Assembly (NCBI GenBank): GCA_041581055.1
Contig: JBFGCT010000211.1
Location: forward strand, 1-6,157
From: JBFGCT01 sp041581055
GTDB taxonomy: Bacteria; Actinomycetota; Acidimicrobiia; Acidimicrobiales; Ilumatobacteraceae
Reading direction: 5' to 3'
DNA: 6,157 nt
Shown in pieces: positions 1 through 5,175 of this stretch; the first letter of the stretch is position 1, and each line of letters opens with the position of its first letter. The notes beneath the pieces were generated by a model. That model saw only the letters and a program-made list of their open reading frames with translations, did no database searches and was not told the DNA's origin. The translations under genes and the position numbers were made by a program.

Positions 1-212
1 AGATCCGGCGGGCGCTGTCGAGCGCCGAGACGGTGATCGACGACCGTGTCGCCGTCGGCGACCGGGTCTGGACGCGGGCGACCAGCACGGGGGTCAACAC
101 CGAGACCGGCGCGCGGACGGTCGTGTCCTGGCTGATGATCCAACGGTTCGAGCACGAGCGGATCGTCGAGCACTGGGTCGCCACCTTTCCCGGTATCGAC
201 TGGACCGCGTAG
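1..212 (+). CDS. SnoaL/NTF2-like protein, C-terminal part (5' truncated by window)
   Basis: The reading frame enters at base 3 and ends at TAG 210-212, giving 69 visible residues. The piece alternates beta-strand-like stretches: a D-RVAVGDRVWTRAT strand, a turn with TGVNTETGARTV, then a strand reading SWLMIQRFEHERIVEHW, and it ends FPGIDWTA. The order 'D.VAVGDRV..R.T..G...G......W.....FE..RIVEHW' is the usual C-terminal half of SnoaL-like/ester-cyclase members of the NTF2-like cone-shaped fold. These are small cytoplasmic proteins that act as cyclases, isomerases or binding proteins. The catalytic pocket residues of the N-terminal half lie outside the window, so no substrate can be named. The next gene starts about 60 bases downstream on the same strand, so the two could be cotranscribed, although a promoter-like element precedes that gene. 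Family assignment is fairly good; function is open. Confidence 0.7.
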   Translation, partial: IRRALSSAETVIDDRVAVGDRVWTRATSTGVNTETGARTVVSWLMIQRFEHERIVEHWVATFPGIDWTA

Positions 213-263
213 CCGGCGGGCGGGTGGGGCGTTGGGAGTGCGTGCGGCGGGTCGTCGTGGCGC

Positions 264-269
264 GATGAT
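264..269 (+). promoter_or_regulatory. Possible -10 element for a leaderless start of the FAD oxidoreductase
   Basis: GATGAT matches TATAAT at four of six positions and lies exactly six bases before ATG 276. No Shine-Dalgarno sequence is visible before this gene. That is the spacing expected for a transcript beginning at the start codon, and the same spacing is seen upstream of the glycyl radical enzyme gene. I see no convincing -35 box. This is inferred from spacing only. Confidence 0.22.
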
Positions 270-275
270 CGGGTG

Positions 276-1694
276 ATGCCCGACCGATCCGGCCGCCCGG
301 GGTTCAGGCCCGCGCTCGGCACGATCACCGAGCCGGCGCGAGAGATCGACGTCGTCCACCAAACCGACGTGCTTGTCGTCGGGTCCGGGCCCGCCGGACT
401 GGCGGCCGCGCTCGCCGCCGCCCGGGTTGGTGCCGAGGTCTCGCTGGTCGAGCGGTTCGGGTGCTTCGGGGGCAACATCACGACCGTCGGCGTCGAGGGG
501 ATGGCGTGGTACCGCCACGAGCGCACGGTCGAGGCCGACGGCATCGGCCGGGAGTTCGAGACGCGGGCGCACGAGATGGGCGCCGCGGCGCCGGAGAGCC
601 AGTCCGAGTCGTTCGAGCTCGACGCCGAGGGCTTCAAGGTCGTTGCCGACGCGCTGGTCGAGGAGGCCGGGATCCACCCGATGCTGCACCGCAGTTTCGT
701 CGCCCCGATCATGGACGGTCAGCAGGTCACCGGGATCGTCACCGAGTCGAAGGCCGGTCGGGAGGCGATCAGGGCGCGGCGGGTGATCGACGCCACCGGC
801 GACGCCGACGTCGCCCACCGGGCAGGAGCCCCGACCCGCCTCACGCCGCGGGAGGAGATGATGGCCGCGTCGGTGATGTTCCACATCGCCGGGGTCGACA
901 AGCGGGCCTTCATCGAGGGCGTCAAGGCCGACCCCCAGACCTACCGCGACTGGGAGGGCAACGGCGCCTGGGACATCGAGACCTCGGACAAGGCCGCCCC
1001 GTACAACGAGGACGAGATGTTCTCGCCCTTCCTCCACAAGCCGTTCGCCAAGGCGATCGCCGACGGCGTCATCCCTGCCAACCTCACGACGCTCGCCGGC
1101 ACGTGGGGCGCGATCCACGACACCGGCGAGCTGACCTACATGAACGTCGTCCACCTTCAGAACCTCGACGGCACCGATCCGGACGACCTCACCCGCGGCG
1201 AGATCGAGGGGCGCAAGCAGGCGATGGCGGCGATCGACGCGCTGCGCCACGCCACGCCGGGTTGCTCTGGCGCCCGGCTGCGCAACTTCGGGATGACGCT
1301 CGGCGTCCGCGACACCCGCAAGATCGACGCCGTCTACAACATGACCGAGCACGACGTGCGCGGGCAGGCGGCGTTCGACGACTCGATCGGGATCTACCCC
1401 GAGTTCATCGACGGCTACGGGATCCTGATCCTGCCGACGACCGGCCGCTACTTCCAGCTCCCGTACCGCAACCTGCTGCCCAAGGGGGTCGGGAACCTGC
1501 TCGTCGCCGGCCGCTCGTCGGGCGGCGACCGCGTCTCCCACGCGGCCACCCGCAACATGTCGTGCTGCGCGGTGCTCGGCCAGGGCGCCGGGATCGCCGC
1601 CGCGCTGTCGCTGCACGCCTCCCGCGCGCTCGACGAGGTCGACGTCGGGGCGATCCAGCGTGAGCTCGACCGCCAGGGCGTCCGCTACCGCTGA
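276..1694 (+). CDS. FAD-dependent oxidoreductase (FAD_oxidored, PF12831-like)
   Basis: A 472-residue soluble flavoprotein, complete for its family. Numbering is from ATG 276; an adjacent GTG at 273 would add one residue. The N-terminal Rossmann motif is VLVVGSGPAG (glycines 36, 38 and 41), and a strand ends in Glu59, which would bind the ribose of the FAD adenosine. FGCFGGN at about 62-67 follows. A second nucleotide-contacting motif, IDATGDAD, lies at about 171-178. The C-terminal FAD motif is LLVAGRSSGGDRVSHAATRN at about 408-427, followed by LGQGAGIAAAL (Gly435, Gln436). This motif order is typical of PF12831 proteins. No signal peptide, membrane segment or Fe-S cysteine cluster is visible. 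The family covers dehydrogenases of diverse and often unknown substrates, so the reaction here cannot be named. The membrane-protein gene starts 86 bases downstream with its own ribosome binding site, and no shared pathway is evident. Confidence 0.85.
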   Translation: MPDRSGRPGFRPALGTITEPAREIDVVHQTDVLVVGSGPAGLAAALAAARVGAEVSLVERFGCFGGNITTVGVEGMAWYRHERTVEADGIGREFETRAHEMGAAAPESQSESFELDAEGFKVVADALVEEAGIHPMLHRSFVAPIMDGQQVTGIVTESKAGREAIRARRVIDATGDADVAHRAGAPTRLTPREEMMAASVMFHIAGVDKRAFIEGVKADPQTYRDWEGNGAWDIETSDKAAPYNEDEMFSPFLHKPFAKAIADGVIPANLTTLAGTWGAIHDTGELTYMNVVHLQNLDGTDPDDLTRGEIEGRKQAMAAIDALRHATPGCSGARLRNFGMTLGVRDTRKIDAVYNMTEHDVRGQAAFDDSIGIYPEFIDGYGILILPTTGRYFQLPYRNLLPKGVGNLLVAGRSSGGDRVSHAATRNMSCCAVLGQGAGIAAALSLHASRALDEVDVGAIQRELDRQGVRYR

Positions 1695-1753
1695 GGCGCC
1701 GGCTGCGCAGCAGGGGTGCCCGTGGCACGTCCACGTCGCCCCTGGTCGCGTAG

Positions 1754-1759
1754 TAGATT
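1754..1759 (+). promoter_or_regulatory. Possible -10 element for the membrane-protein gene
   Basis: TAGATT matches TATAAT at four of six positions. It lies in a locally AT-richer island (GTAGTAGATTT) in otherwise GC-rich DNA, 11 bases before the Shine-Dalgarno sequence. Initiation six to seven bases downstream would give a leader of about 15 bases. No recognisable -35 hexamer sits at the expected distance, so the call is weak. Confidence 0.25.
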
Positions 1760-1769
1760 TCCCCGCACC

Positions 1770-1775
1770 AGGAGG
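1770..1775 (+). promoter_or_regulatory. Strong Shine-Dalgarno for the DUF2207-like gene
   Basis: AGGAGG is a perfect core complement of the 16S rRNA 3' end, five bases before GTG 1781. It fixes that GTG as the start. It is the clearest ribosome binding site in the window; the other two complete start regions with identifiable promoters have none. Confidence 0.8.
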
Positions 1776-1780
1776 CTTGC

Positions 1781-3238
1781 GTGGACAGCGATCCCCACAT
1801 CGTGCCGACGGTGATCGCGGCAACGGTCATCGCGGCGACAGCGCTCTGGTTGTTCGTGTCGCAGTTGCGCACCCGGCCTCGCCGGCCGGCCTCCCGCGTG
1901 GCCACGATGGATCTCGGACCCGAGCCTCCCGCGGTGGTCGACCTGCTCACCGACGACTTCTCCGTCACACCGGAGGCCGTTCCGGCGACGCTGGTCGATC
2001 TCGCCGCGCGGCGATGGCTGACGATCGAGGAGGCCGGCCGGGGGAACGTGGTCATCCGCCTCCGGACCGCCGATCGCGACGAGCCGCTCGCGCCCTTCGA
2101 ACGGCGGGTGCTCGACCATCTCCGCAGCCTGTCCCTCGACAGCCTCGTGCCAGCGGCGGCGATGACGACGGGACCGGAGGGCGCGTCGAAGCGCTGGTGG
2201 CGCTCGTTCCGGCGGGAGGTCGTCGCCGACGCCCAGCGGCGCGGGTTGAGCCGTGATCGGTGGACCAAGGCGATGCTGGCGCCGATCTGGATCGGGGTCG
2301 TCTCGGCCGGCGCGCTGCTCTGGCTCGCCATGGAGCTCGGCGACGTCCGCGACGAGTTGGACCCGCCGAGCCGGGGCGGCGGACTGTGGCTGCTGGTGGT
2401 GTTCAGCGCGGTGGGGCTCGGGATCTGGGCGTCCACCGTGCTCGGCCGTGACCTCCAACGCGACACCGACGCCGGTCTCGACGCGGCGTCGCGCTGGGTC
2501 GCTGTGCGGGACTACATGGCGACCGTCGGCGATTTCAACGACAAGCCGGCGGCGATGGTGGCCGTGTGGGACCGATATCTGGCGTACGCCGTCGCGCTTG
2601 ACCTGGCGCCGCTGGTGGTGGCGCAACTGCCGCTCGGCGCCGAGGATCACCGTCAGACCTGGAGTCGGGCCTCGGGCCGCTGGCGGCAGGTGCGGGTGCG
2701 CTATCCGCTCATGCGGCCCGGGTACGGGCAGCATCCGCTACTCGCCCTCGTCGGCGCGGCGGTCGCCGGCGCGGCGGCGCTGGTCGTGCTCCGGTTCGCG
2801 GAACGTGTCCGGCGCGACGAGATCGATGCGCTGGGCGACGCGACCGGTGGTGTGGCGCGCGGCATCGACATCGCGGCGGCCGTGATCGCGGCGGTCGCGT
2901 TCATCGTGCTCGCCTGGAACGCGGTGAAGCTCCTCATGGCACTCGCCGACGTCGTCACGACCGATGTGCGGGAGGGCATCGTCATCCGGGCACGTGTGCG
3001 CCGCGGCCTGGTCGGGTTGACCGCGTCGCCGAGCACGAACTCGGACGACCAGACCCGGGAGCGGTTCTACTGCGCGTTCGACACCGGTGAGCGTCCCGTC
3101 GTCGCGGCGATGAAGGTGCGCCGGAAGGTCTTCGACCGGGTTCGCCAAGGTGAGCGATACAGCGTGCGCGTGACGCCGCGCCTGGGCTACGTCCGCGACG
3201 TCGAGCCGGCCGCGCCCTCGGCATCACCCTCCCCGTAG
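1781..3238 (+). CDS. DUF2207 (YciQ-like) C-terminal-type membrane protein
   Basis: A 485-residue integral membrane protein of unknown function. Hydrophobic segments lie at about residues 8-27, 165-184, 200-221, 320-338 and 363-388. Between the first and second is a soluble region with the DUF2207 signature: PPAVVDLLTDDFSVTPEAVP at 49-68, then ATLVDLAARRWLTIEE at 69-84. This is the place where the family has a Pro-x-x-V/A start and a 'LxDLAxRGxLxI' helix-strand. A second family-like stretch is WDRYLAYAVALDLAPLVV at 263-280. The large N-terminal extracytoplasmic DUF2207 beta domain of typical members is missing; the protein begins directly with a membrane anchor. After the last helix comes an extra domain of about 80 residues (392-472), rich in short strands and ending RVTPRLGYVRDVEP, which looks like a small beta-barrel. 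The start is set by the AGGAGG five bases upstream. Role unknown; no functional tie to the neighbours is seen. Confidence 0.72.
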   Translation: MDSDPHIVPTVIAATVIAATALWLFVSQLRTRPRRPASRVATMDLGPEPPAVVDLLTDDFSVTPEAVPATLVDLAARRWLTIEEAGRGNVVIRLRTADRDEPLAPFERRVLDHLRSLSLDSLVPAAAMTTGPEGASKRWWRSFRREVVADAQRRGLSRDRWTKAMLAPIWIGVVSAGALLWLAMELGDVRDELDPPSRGGGLWLLVVFSAVGLGIWASTVLGRDLQRDTDAGLDAASRWVAVRDYMATVGDFNDKPAAMVAVWDRYLAYAVALDLAPLVVAQLPLGAEDHRQTWSRASGRWRQVRVRYPLMRPGYGQHPLLALVGAAVAGAAALVVLRFAERVRRDEIDALGDATGGVARGIDIAAAVIAAVAFIVLAWNAVKLLMALADVVTTDVREGIVIRARVRRGLVGLTASPSTNSDDQTRERFYCAFDTGERPVVAAMKVRRKVFDRVRQGERYSVRVTPRLGYVRDVEPAAPSASPSP

Positions 3239-3250
3239 CAACCGTCGTCC

Positions 3251-3277
3251 GGCGCAGTCGGCGCAGTCAGCGCAGTC
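3251..3277. repeat. 9-bp tandem repeat, 3 copies
   Basis: Copies of GGCGCAGTC lie at 3251-3259 and 3260-3268. A third copy with one change (AGCGCAGTC) lies at 3269-3277. The array starts 13 bases after the stop of the membrane-protein gene and does not code in any obvious gene. It may be replication slippage. Confidence 0.85.
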
Positions 3278-3282
3278 GAACA

Positions 3283-3308
3283 GCCGACGCTGAGCCGCCG
3301 GCGTCGGC
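3283..3308 (+). terminator. GC-rich hairpin, possible terminator after the membrane-protein gene
   Basis: GCCGACGC (3283-3290) and GCGTCGGC (3301-3308) are perfect 8-base complements around a 10-base loop. The hairpin lies 44 bases downstream of the TAG at 3236-3238. No T tract follows, so it is not a textbook intrinsic terminator, but U-less hairpins are common in high-GC actinobacteria. The right arm is also the first copy of the 14-bp repeat, so the left arm could pair with later copies too. Confidence 0.4.
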
Positions 3309-3342
3309 AGCCAGGCGTCGGGCAGCCAGGCGTCGGCAGCTA
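3300..3342. repeat. 14-15-bp tandem repeat, 3 copies
   Basis: The unit GGCGTCGGCAGCCA lies at 3300-3313. It is followed by GGCGTCGGGCAGCCA (one inserted G) at 3314-3328 and GGCGTCGGCAGCTA (one substitution) at 3329-3342, then the start of a further unit (GGCG). The copies are directly adjacent and the unit length is not a multiple of three. This fits a noncoding slippage array. Confidence 0.85.
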
Positions 3343-3368
3343 GGCGGGACGCCGCGACGAGTGCCGTA

Positions 3369-3495
3369 TCAGACGATCGAGACGTCGAGATCGAAGGTGG
3401 CGCGTGCCGCGCGTTCCGCCGACCACGACCAGGTAGTCGCCGTGTGCGGGGAGCGCGACGTCGGTAGAGGTCGACTCGCGGAGGATGACCGCCCC
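3369..3495 (-). pseudogene. Frameshifted 3' remnant of a gene with a PPC-like beta-sandwich tail
   Basis: Read on the minus strand from 3495, one frame gives GAVILRESTSTDV, then ALPAHGDYLVVVGG down to 3415, with mostly G/C third positions. Dropping one base at about 3414 and continuing gives RAARATFDLDVSIV and a TGA at 3371-3369, again with mostly G/C third positions. The joined pattern 'LPA.GDYLVVVGG.R..A.FDLDVSI-stop' resembles the last strands of a pre-peptidase C-terminal (PPC)-like beta-sandwich in exported proteins. About 41 codons remain. Upstream on that strand lies repeat DNA and then the oppositely oriented glycyl radical enzyme gene, so the rest of the gene is absent. What I see is two coding-like pieces in adjacent frames; the family is recognition by pattern only, and chance antisense openness in GC-rich DNA is the alternative. 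Confidence 0.4.
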
Positions 3496-3541
3496 GGGGT
3501 TGCCCGGTCGATCAGGGGTTGCCCGGTTGTCCGGTCGATCA
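3496..3541. repeat. 19-bp direct repeat, second copy interrupted by 8 bp
   Basis: GGGGTTGCCCGGTCGATCA occupies 3496-3514. Immediately after it, 3515-3541 repeats the same sequence with an 8-base internal duplication-like insert (an extra GGTTGTCC-type stretch after the CCC). The next bases (GGGGTGCGG) begin like a third copy. The pair sits between the gene remnant and the promoter of the glycyl radical enzyme gene. Confidence 0.85.
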
Positions 3542-3585
3542 GGGGTGCGGACCTTGGGCCCTGGTCGTCGCCGCCGGGTCGTCCC

Positions 3586-3591
3586 TACGGT
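3586..3591 (+). promoter_or_regulatory. -10 element (TACGGT) for a leaderless yjjI-like transcript
   Basis: TACGGT has the TANNNT form common in actinobacterial -10 boxes and ends six bases before GTG 3598. There is no Shine-Dalgarno before that GTG. The spacing therefore suggests that transcription starts at the start codon. No good -35 box is seen 17 bases upstream; TTGGGC at 3554-3559 is too far away (26-base spacer). Confidence 0.4.
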
Positions 3592-3597
3592 CGACCT

Positions 3598-5175
3598 GTG
3601 GAGATGACCGAGTTTCAGACGCGCGCCTCGGAGCTGGTCGGCGACGGGGCGCTGGGGCATGACCAGAAGCTGCGCAAGCTGGCGGCTCTGGCGACCGAGG
3701 CGTTGCCGTACCCGGAGCTGTCCGAGGAGTGCCGCGAGGCGCTCGACAAGCGCGTGATCTGCGATCTGTACGAGGGGAACGCCCCGTACACGGCCCGCTA
3801 CATCCTTCCCGACTACGAGCGGGCGTTCCGGCAAGGTCTGCAGTTCCTCGAGCTGGATCCGCCGACCGACATCGACGACGCGCTCGCCTTCCTGCAGATC
3901 ATGTACGCCCATGTGCCGAGCGTGACCACCTACCCGGTGTACCTCGGCGACCTCGACAAGCTCCTCGCCGACTTCGTCACCGGCGCCATCTCGGACCAGG
4001 AGCTCGACCGCAAGCTCCGCCGGTTCTGGATCGGGATCGATCGGATGCTGCCCGACGCGTTCGTCCACCTCGACCTCGGGCCGCGCGACAGCCGTGTCAC
4101 GCGCTCGATCCTGCGCGTCGAGCGGTCGCTGCGCCAGTCGGTCCCCAACATCACGTTGAAGGTCGATCCGGCGATCACCCCCGACGAGCTCGTCGAGGAC
4201 GCGGTGCGCACGGTGTTCGAGACCGGCAAGCCGCACTTCGTCAACCATCCGATGATGGTCGACGACCACGGCGAGCGCTACGCCGCGGTGAGCTGCTACA
4301 ACTCGCTGAAGATCGGCGGCGGGGCCCACACGCTCGTGCGCCTCAACCTCAAGGAGGTCGCGCTGCGCCACAGCGGCACGGCCGACGACTTCCTCGCCAG
4401 CGCATTGCCGCACTACGTCGAGCTCACCGCCGAGCTGGCCGAGGCCCGCATCCGGTCACTCGTCGAGGAGCAACGCTTCTTCGACACCCATTGGCTGGCG
4501 ACGGAGGGGCTCATCGACATCGACCGGTTCTCGGCGATGTTCGGGATCTTCGGGCTCGCCGAATGCGTCAACCTGCTGCTGGCGTACGAGGGCCGCGACC
4601 GCGATGGCGCAGGCGGCGACGGCGAGGTCCGCTACGGCCACGACGCGGAGGCGGACGCACTCGCCGTGCGGGTCGTCGAGCGCGTCGCCGAGCTGGTCGC
4701 GGCCCGGCCGATGCCGTATTGCGAGGGCGGGTTCGGACGCTGCTACCTGCACAGCCAGGGCGGCATCGACCTCGACGACCACGTCACGGCCGGCACCCGG
4801 ATCCCGGTCGGCGACGAGCCGGCGAGCATGCTCGAGCACATCACGAAGTGTGCTCCGCACCATCACCTGTTCGCCGCCGGCGTCAGCGACATCTTCCATG
4901 TCGACGAGACGGCGGTCGGCAACCCGCAGGCGATGGTCGACATCATCCGTGGCGCGTTCGCCAGCGGCATGCGCGATTTCACGTTCAACCTCGACAGCAA
5001 CGAGTTCGTGCGGATCACCGGCTACCTCGTCCGCAAGAGCGACCTCGCAGCGATCGCCGACCACGGCACCGCGCGCCACACCAGCGATCATCTGGCGGCC
5101 GGCAGCGAGGACGCGTATCACCTCACCGGGCGAGCGGTGAAGCGAATCGGCTGCCGTGAGCGCGACCCTCGATAG
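3598..5175 (+). CDS. yjjI: YjjI-family glycyl radical enzyme
   Basis: A glycyl radical enzyme of the YjjI family, 525 residues from GTG 3598, close to the roughly 515 I recall for E. coli YjjI. In such enzymes a stable backbone glycyl radical, made by a radical SAM activase, moves to an active-site cysteine that attacks the substrate. The radical motif is near the C-terminus: EFVRITGYLVRKSDL with Gly475. The candidate thiyl cysteine is Cys233 in AAVSCYNSLKIGGG, followed by HTLVRLNLKEVALR. Other family-like parts are PYCEGGFGRCYLHSQGGIDL (Cys375, Cys382), KCAPHHH (Cys418) and the tail HLTGRAVKR. The substrate is unknown; no Glu follows the Cys in the C-x-E arrangement of glycyl radical dehydratases. 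The start is GTG 3598 (leaderless promoter spacing) or ATG 3604; both fit the family length. A Gly/Asp-rich loop at about 340-355 (RDRDGAGGDG) looks lineage-specific. The gene overlaps its activase gene by 20 bases, so coupled expression is likely. Confidence 0.9.
   Translation: MEMTEFQTRASELVGDGALGHDQKLRKLAALATEALPYPELSEECREALDKRVICDLYEGNAPYTARYILPDYERAFRQGLQFLELDPPTDIDDALAFLQIMYAHVPSVTTYPVYLGDLDKLLADFVTGAISDQELDRKLRRFWIGIDRMLPDAFVHLDLGPRDSRVTRSILRVERSLRQSVPNITLKVDPAITPDELVEDAVRTVFETGKPHFVNHPMMVDDHGERYAAVSCYNSLKIGGGAHTLVRLNLKEVALRHSGTADDFLASALPHYVELTAELAEARIRSLVEEQRFFDTHWLATEGLIDIDRFSAMFGIFGLAECVNLLLAYEGRDRDGAGGDGEVRYGHDAEADALAVRVVERVAELVAARPMPYCEGGFGRCYLHSQGGIDLDDHVTAGTRIPVGDEPASMLEHITKCAPHHHLFAAGVSDIFHVDETAVGNPQAMVDIIRGAFASGMRDFTFNLDSNEFVRITGYLVRKSDLAAIADHGTARHTSDHLAAGSEDAYHLTGRAVKRIGCRERDPR

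Larger units (their letters stand above)
3239..3597. other. Gene-free, repeat-rich intergenic region with a degraded gene remnant
   Basis: This is the only long gap between intact genes. In order it holds three 9-bp repeats (3251-3277), a GC-rich hairpin (3283-3308), three 14-15-bp repeats (3300-3342), a frameshifted minus-strand coding remnant (3369-3495), a 19-bp direct repeat whose second copy is interrupted (3496-3541), and a -10-like element (3586-3591). The + strand frame of the downstream enzyme is open back to 3361. The extra sequence has no resemblance to the family and would make the protein about 80 residues too long, so I treat it as noncoding on that strand. Confidence 0.6.

Noticed and set aside
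1716..1728. Hairpin GTGCC-CGT-GGCAC as a terminator of the FAD oxidoreductase gene
   Set aside because: The stem is only five base pairs with a three-base loop, no T tract follows, and such short inverted repeats are common by chance at this GC content.
1685..2734. Minus-strand open frames across the membrane-protein gene (also 1405-2466)
   Set aside because: They are Arg/Pro/His-rich with no domain, while the + strand frame has membrane helices, family signatures and a perfect Shine-Dalgarno.
3589..3596. Perfect palindrome GGTCGACC overlapping the -10 region as an operator
   Set aside because: It is eight bases with no symmetric flanks and is expected by chance in GC-rich DNA; no second copy is seen nearby.
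3361..3597. Extending the glycyl radical enzyme to an upstream start at 3361
   Set aside because: The extra 79 residues are repeat-derived and unlike the family. The product would be about 604 residues against roughly 515 expected, and a -10-like element sits just before GTG 3598.
3340..4413. Long open frame on the minus strand across the yjjI-like gene
   Set aside because: It is antisense to a well-conserved glycyl radical enzyme, has low-complexity Arg/Val/Glu/His-rich content and no recognisable domain. Only its last part, outside the enzyme gene, looks coding, and that part is reported as a remnant.
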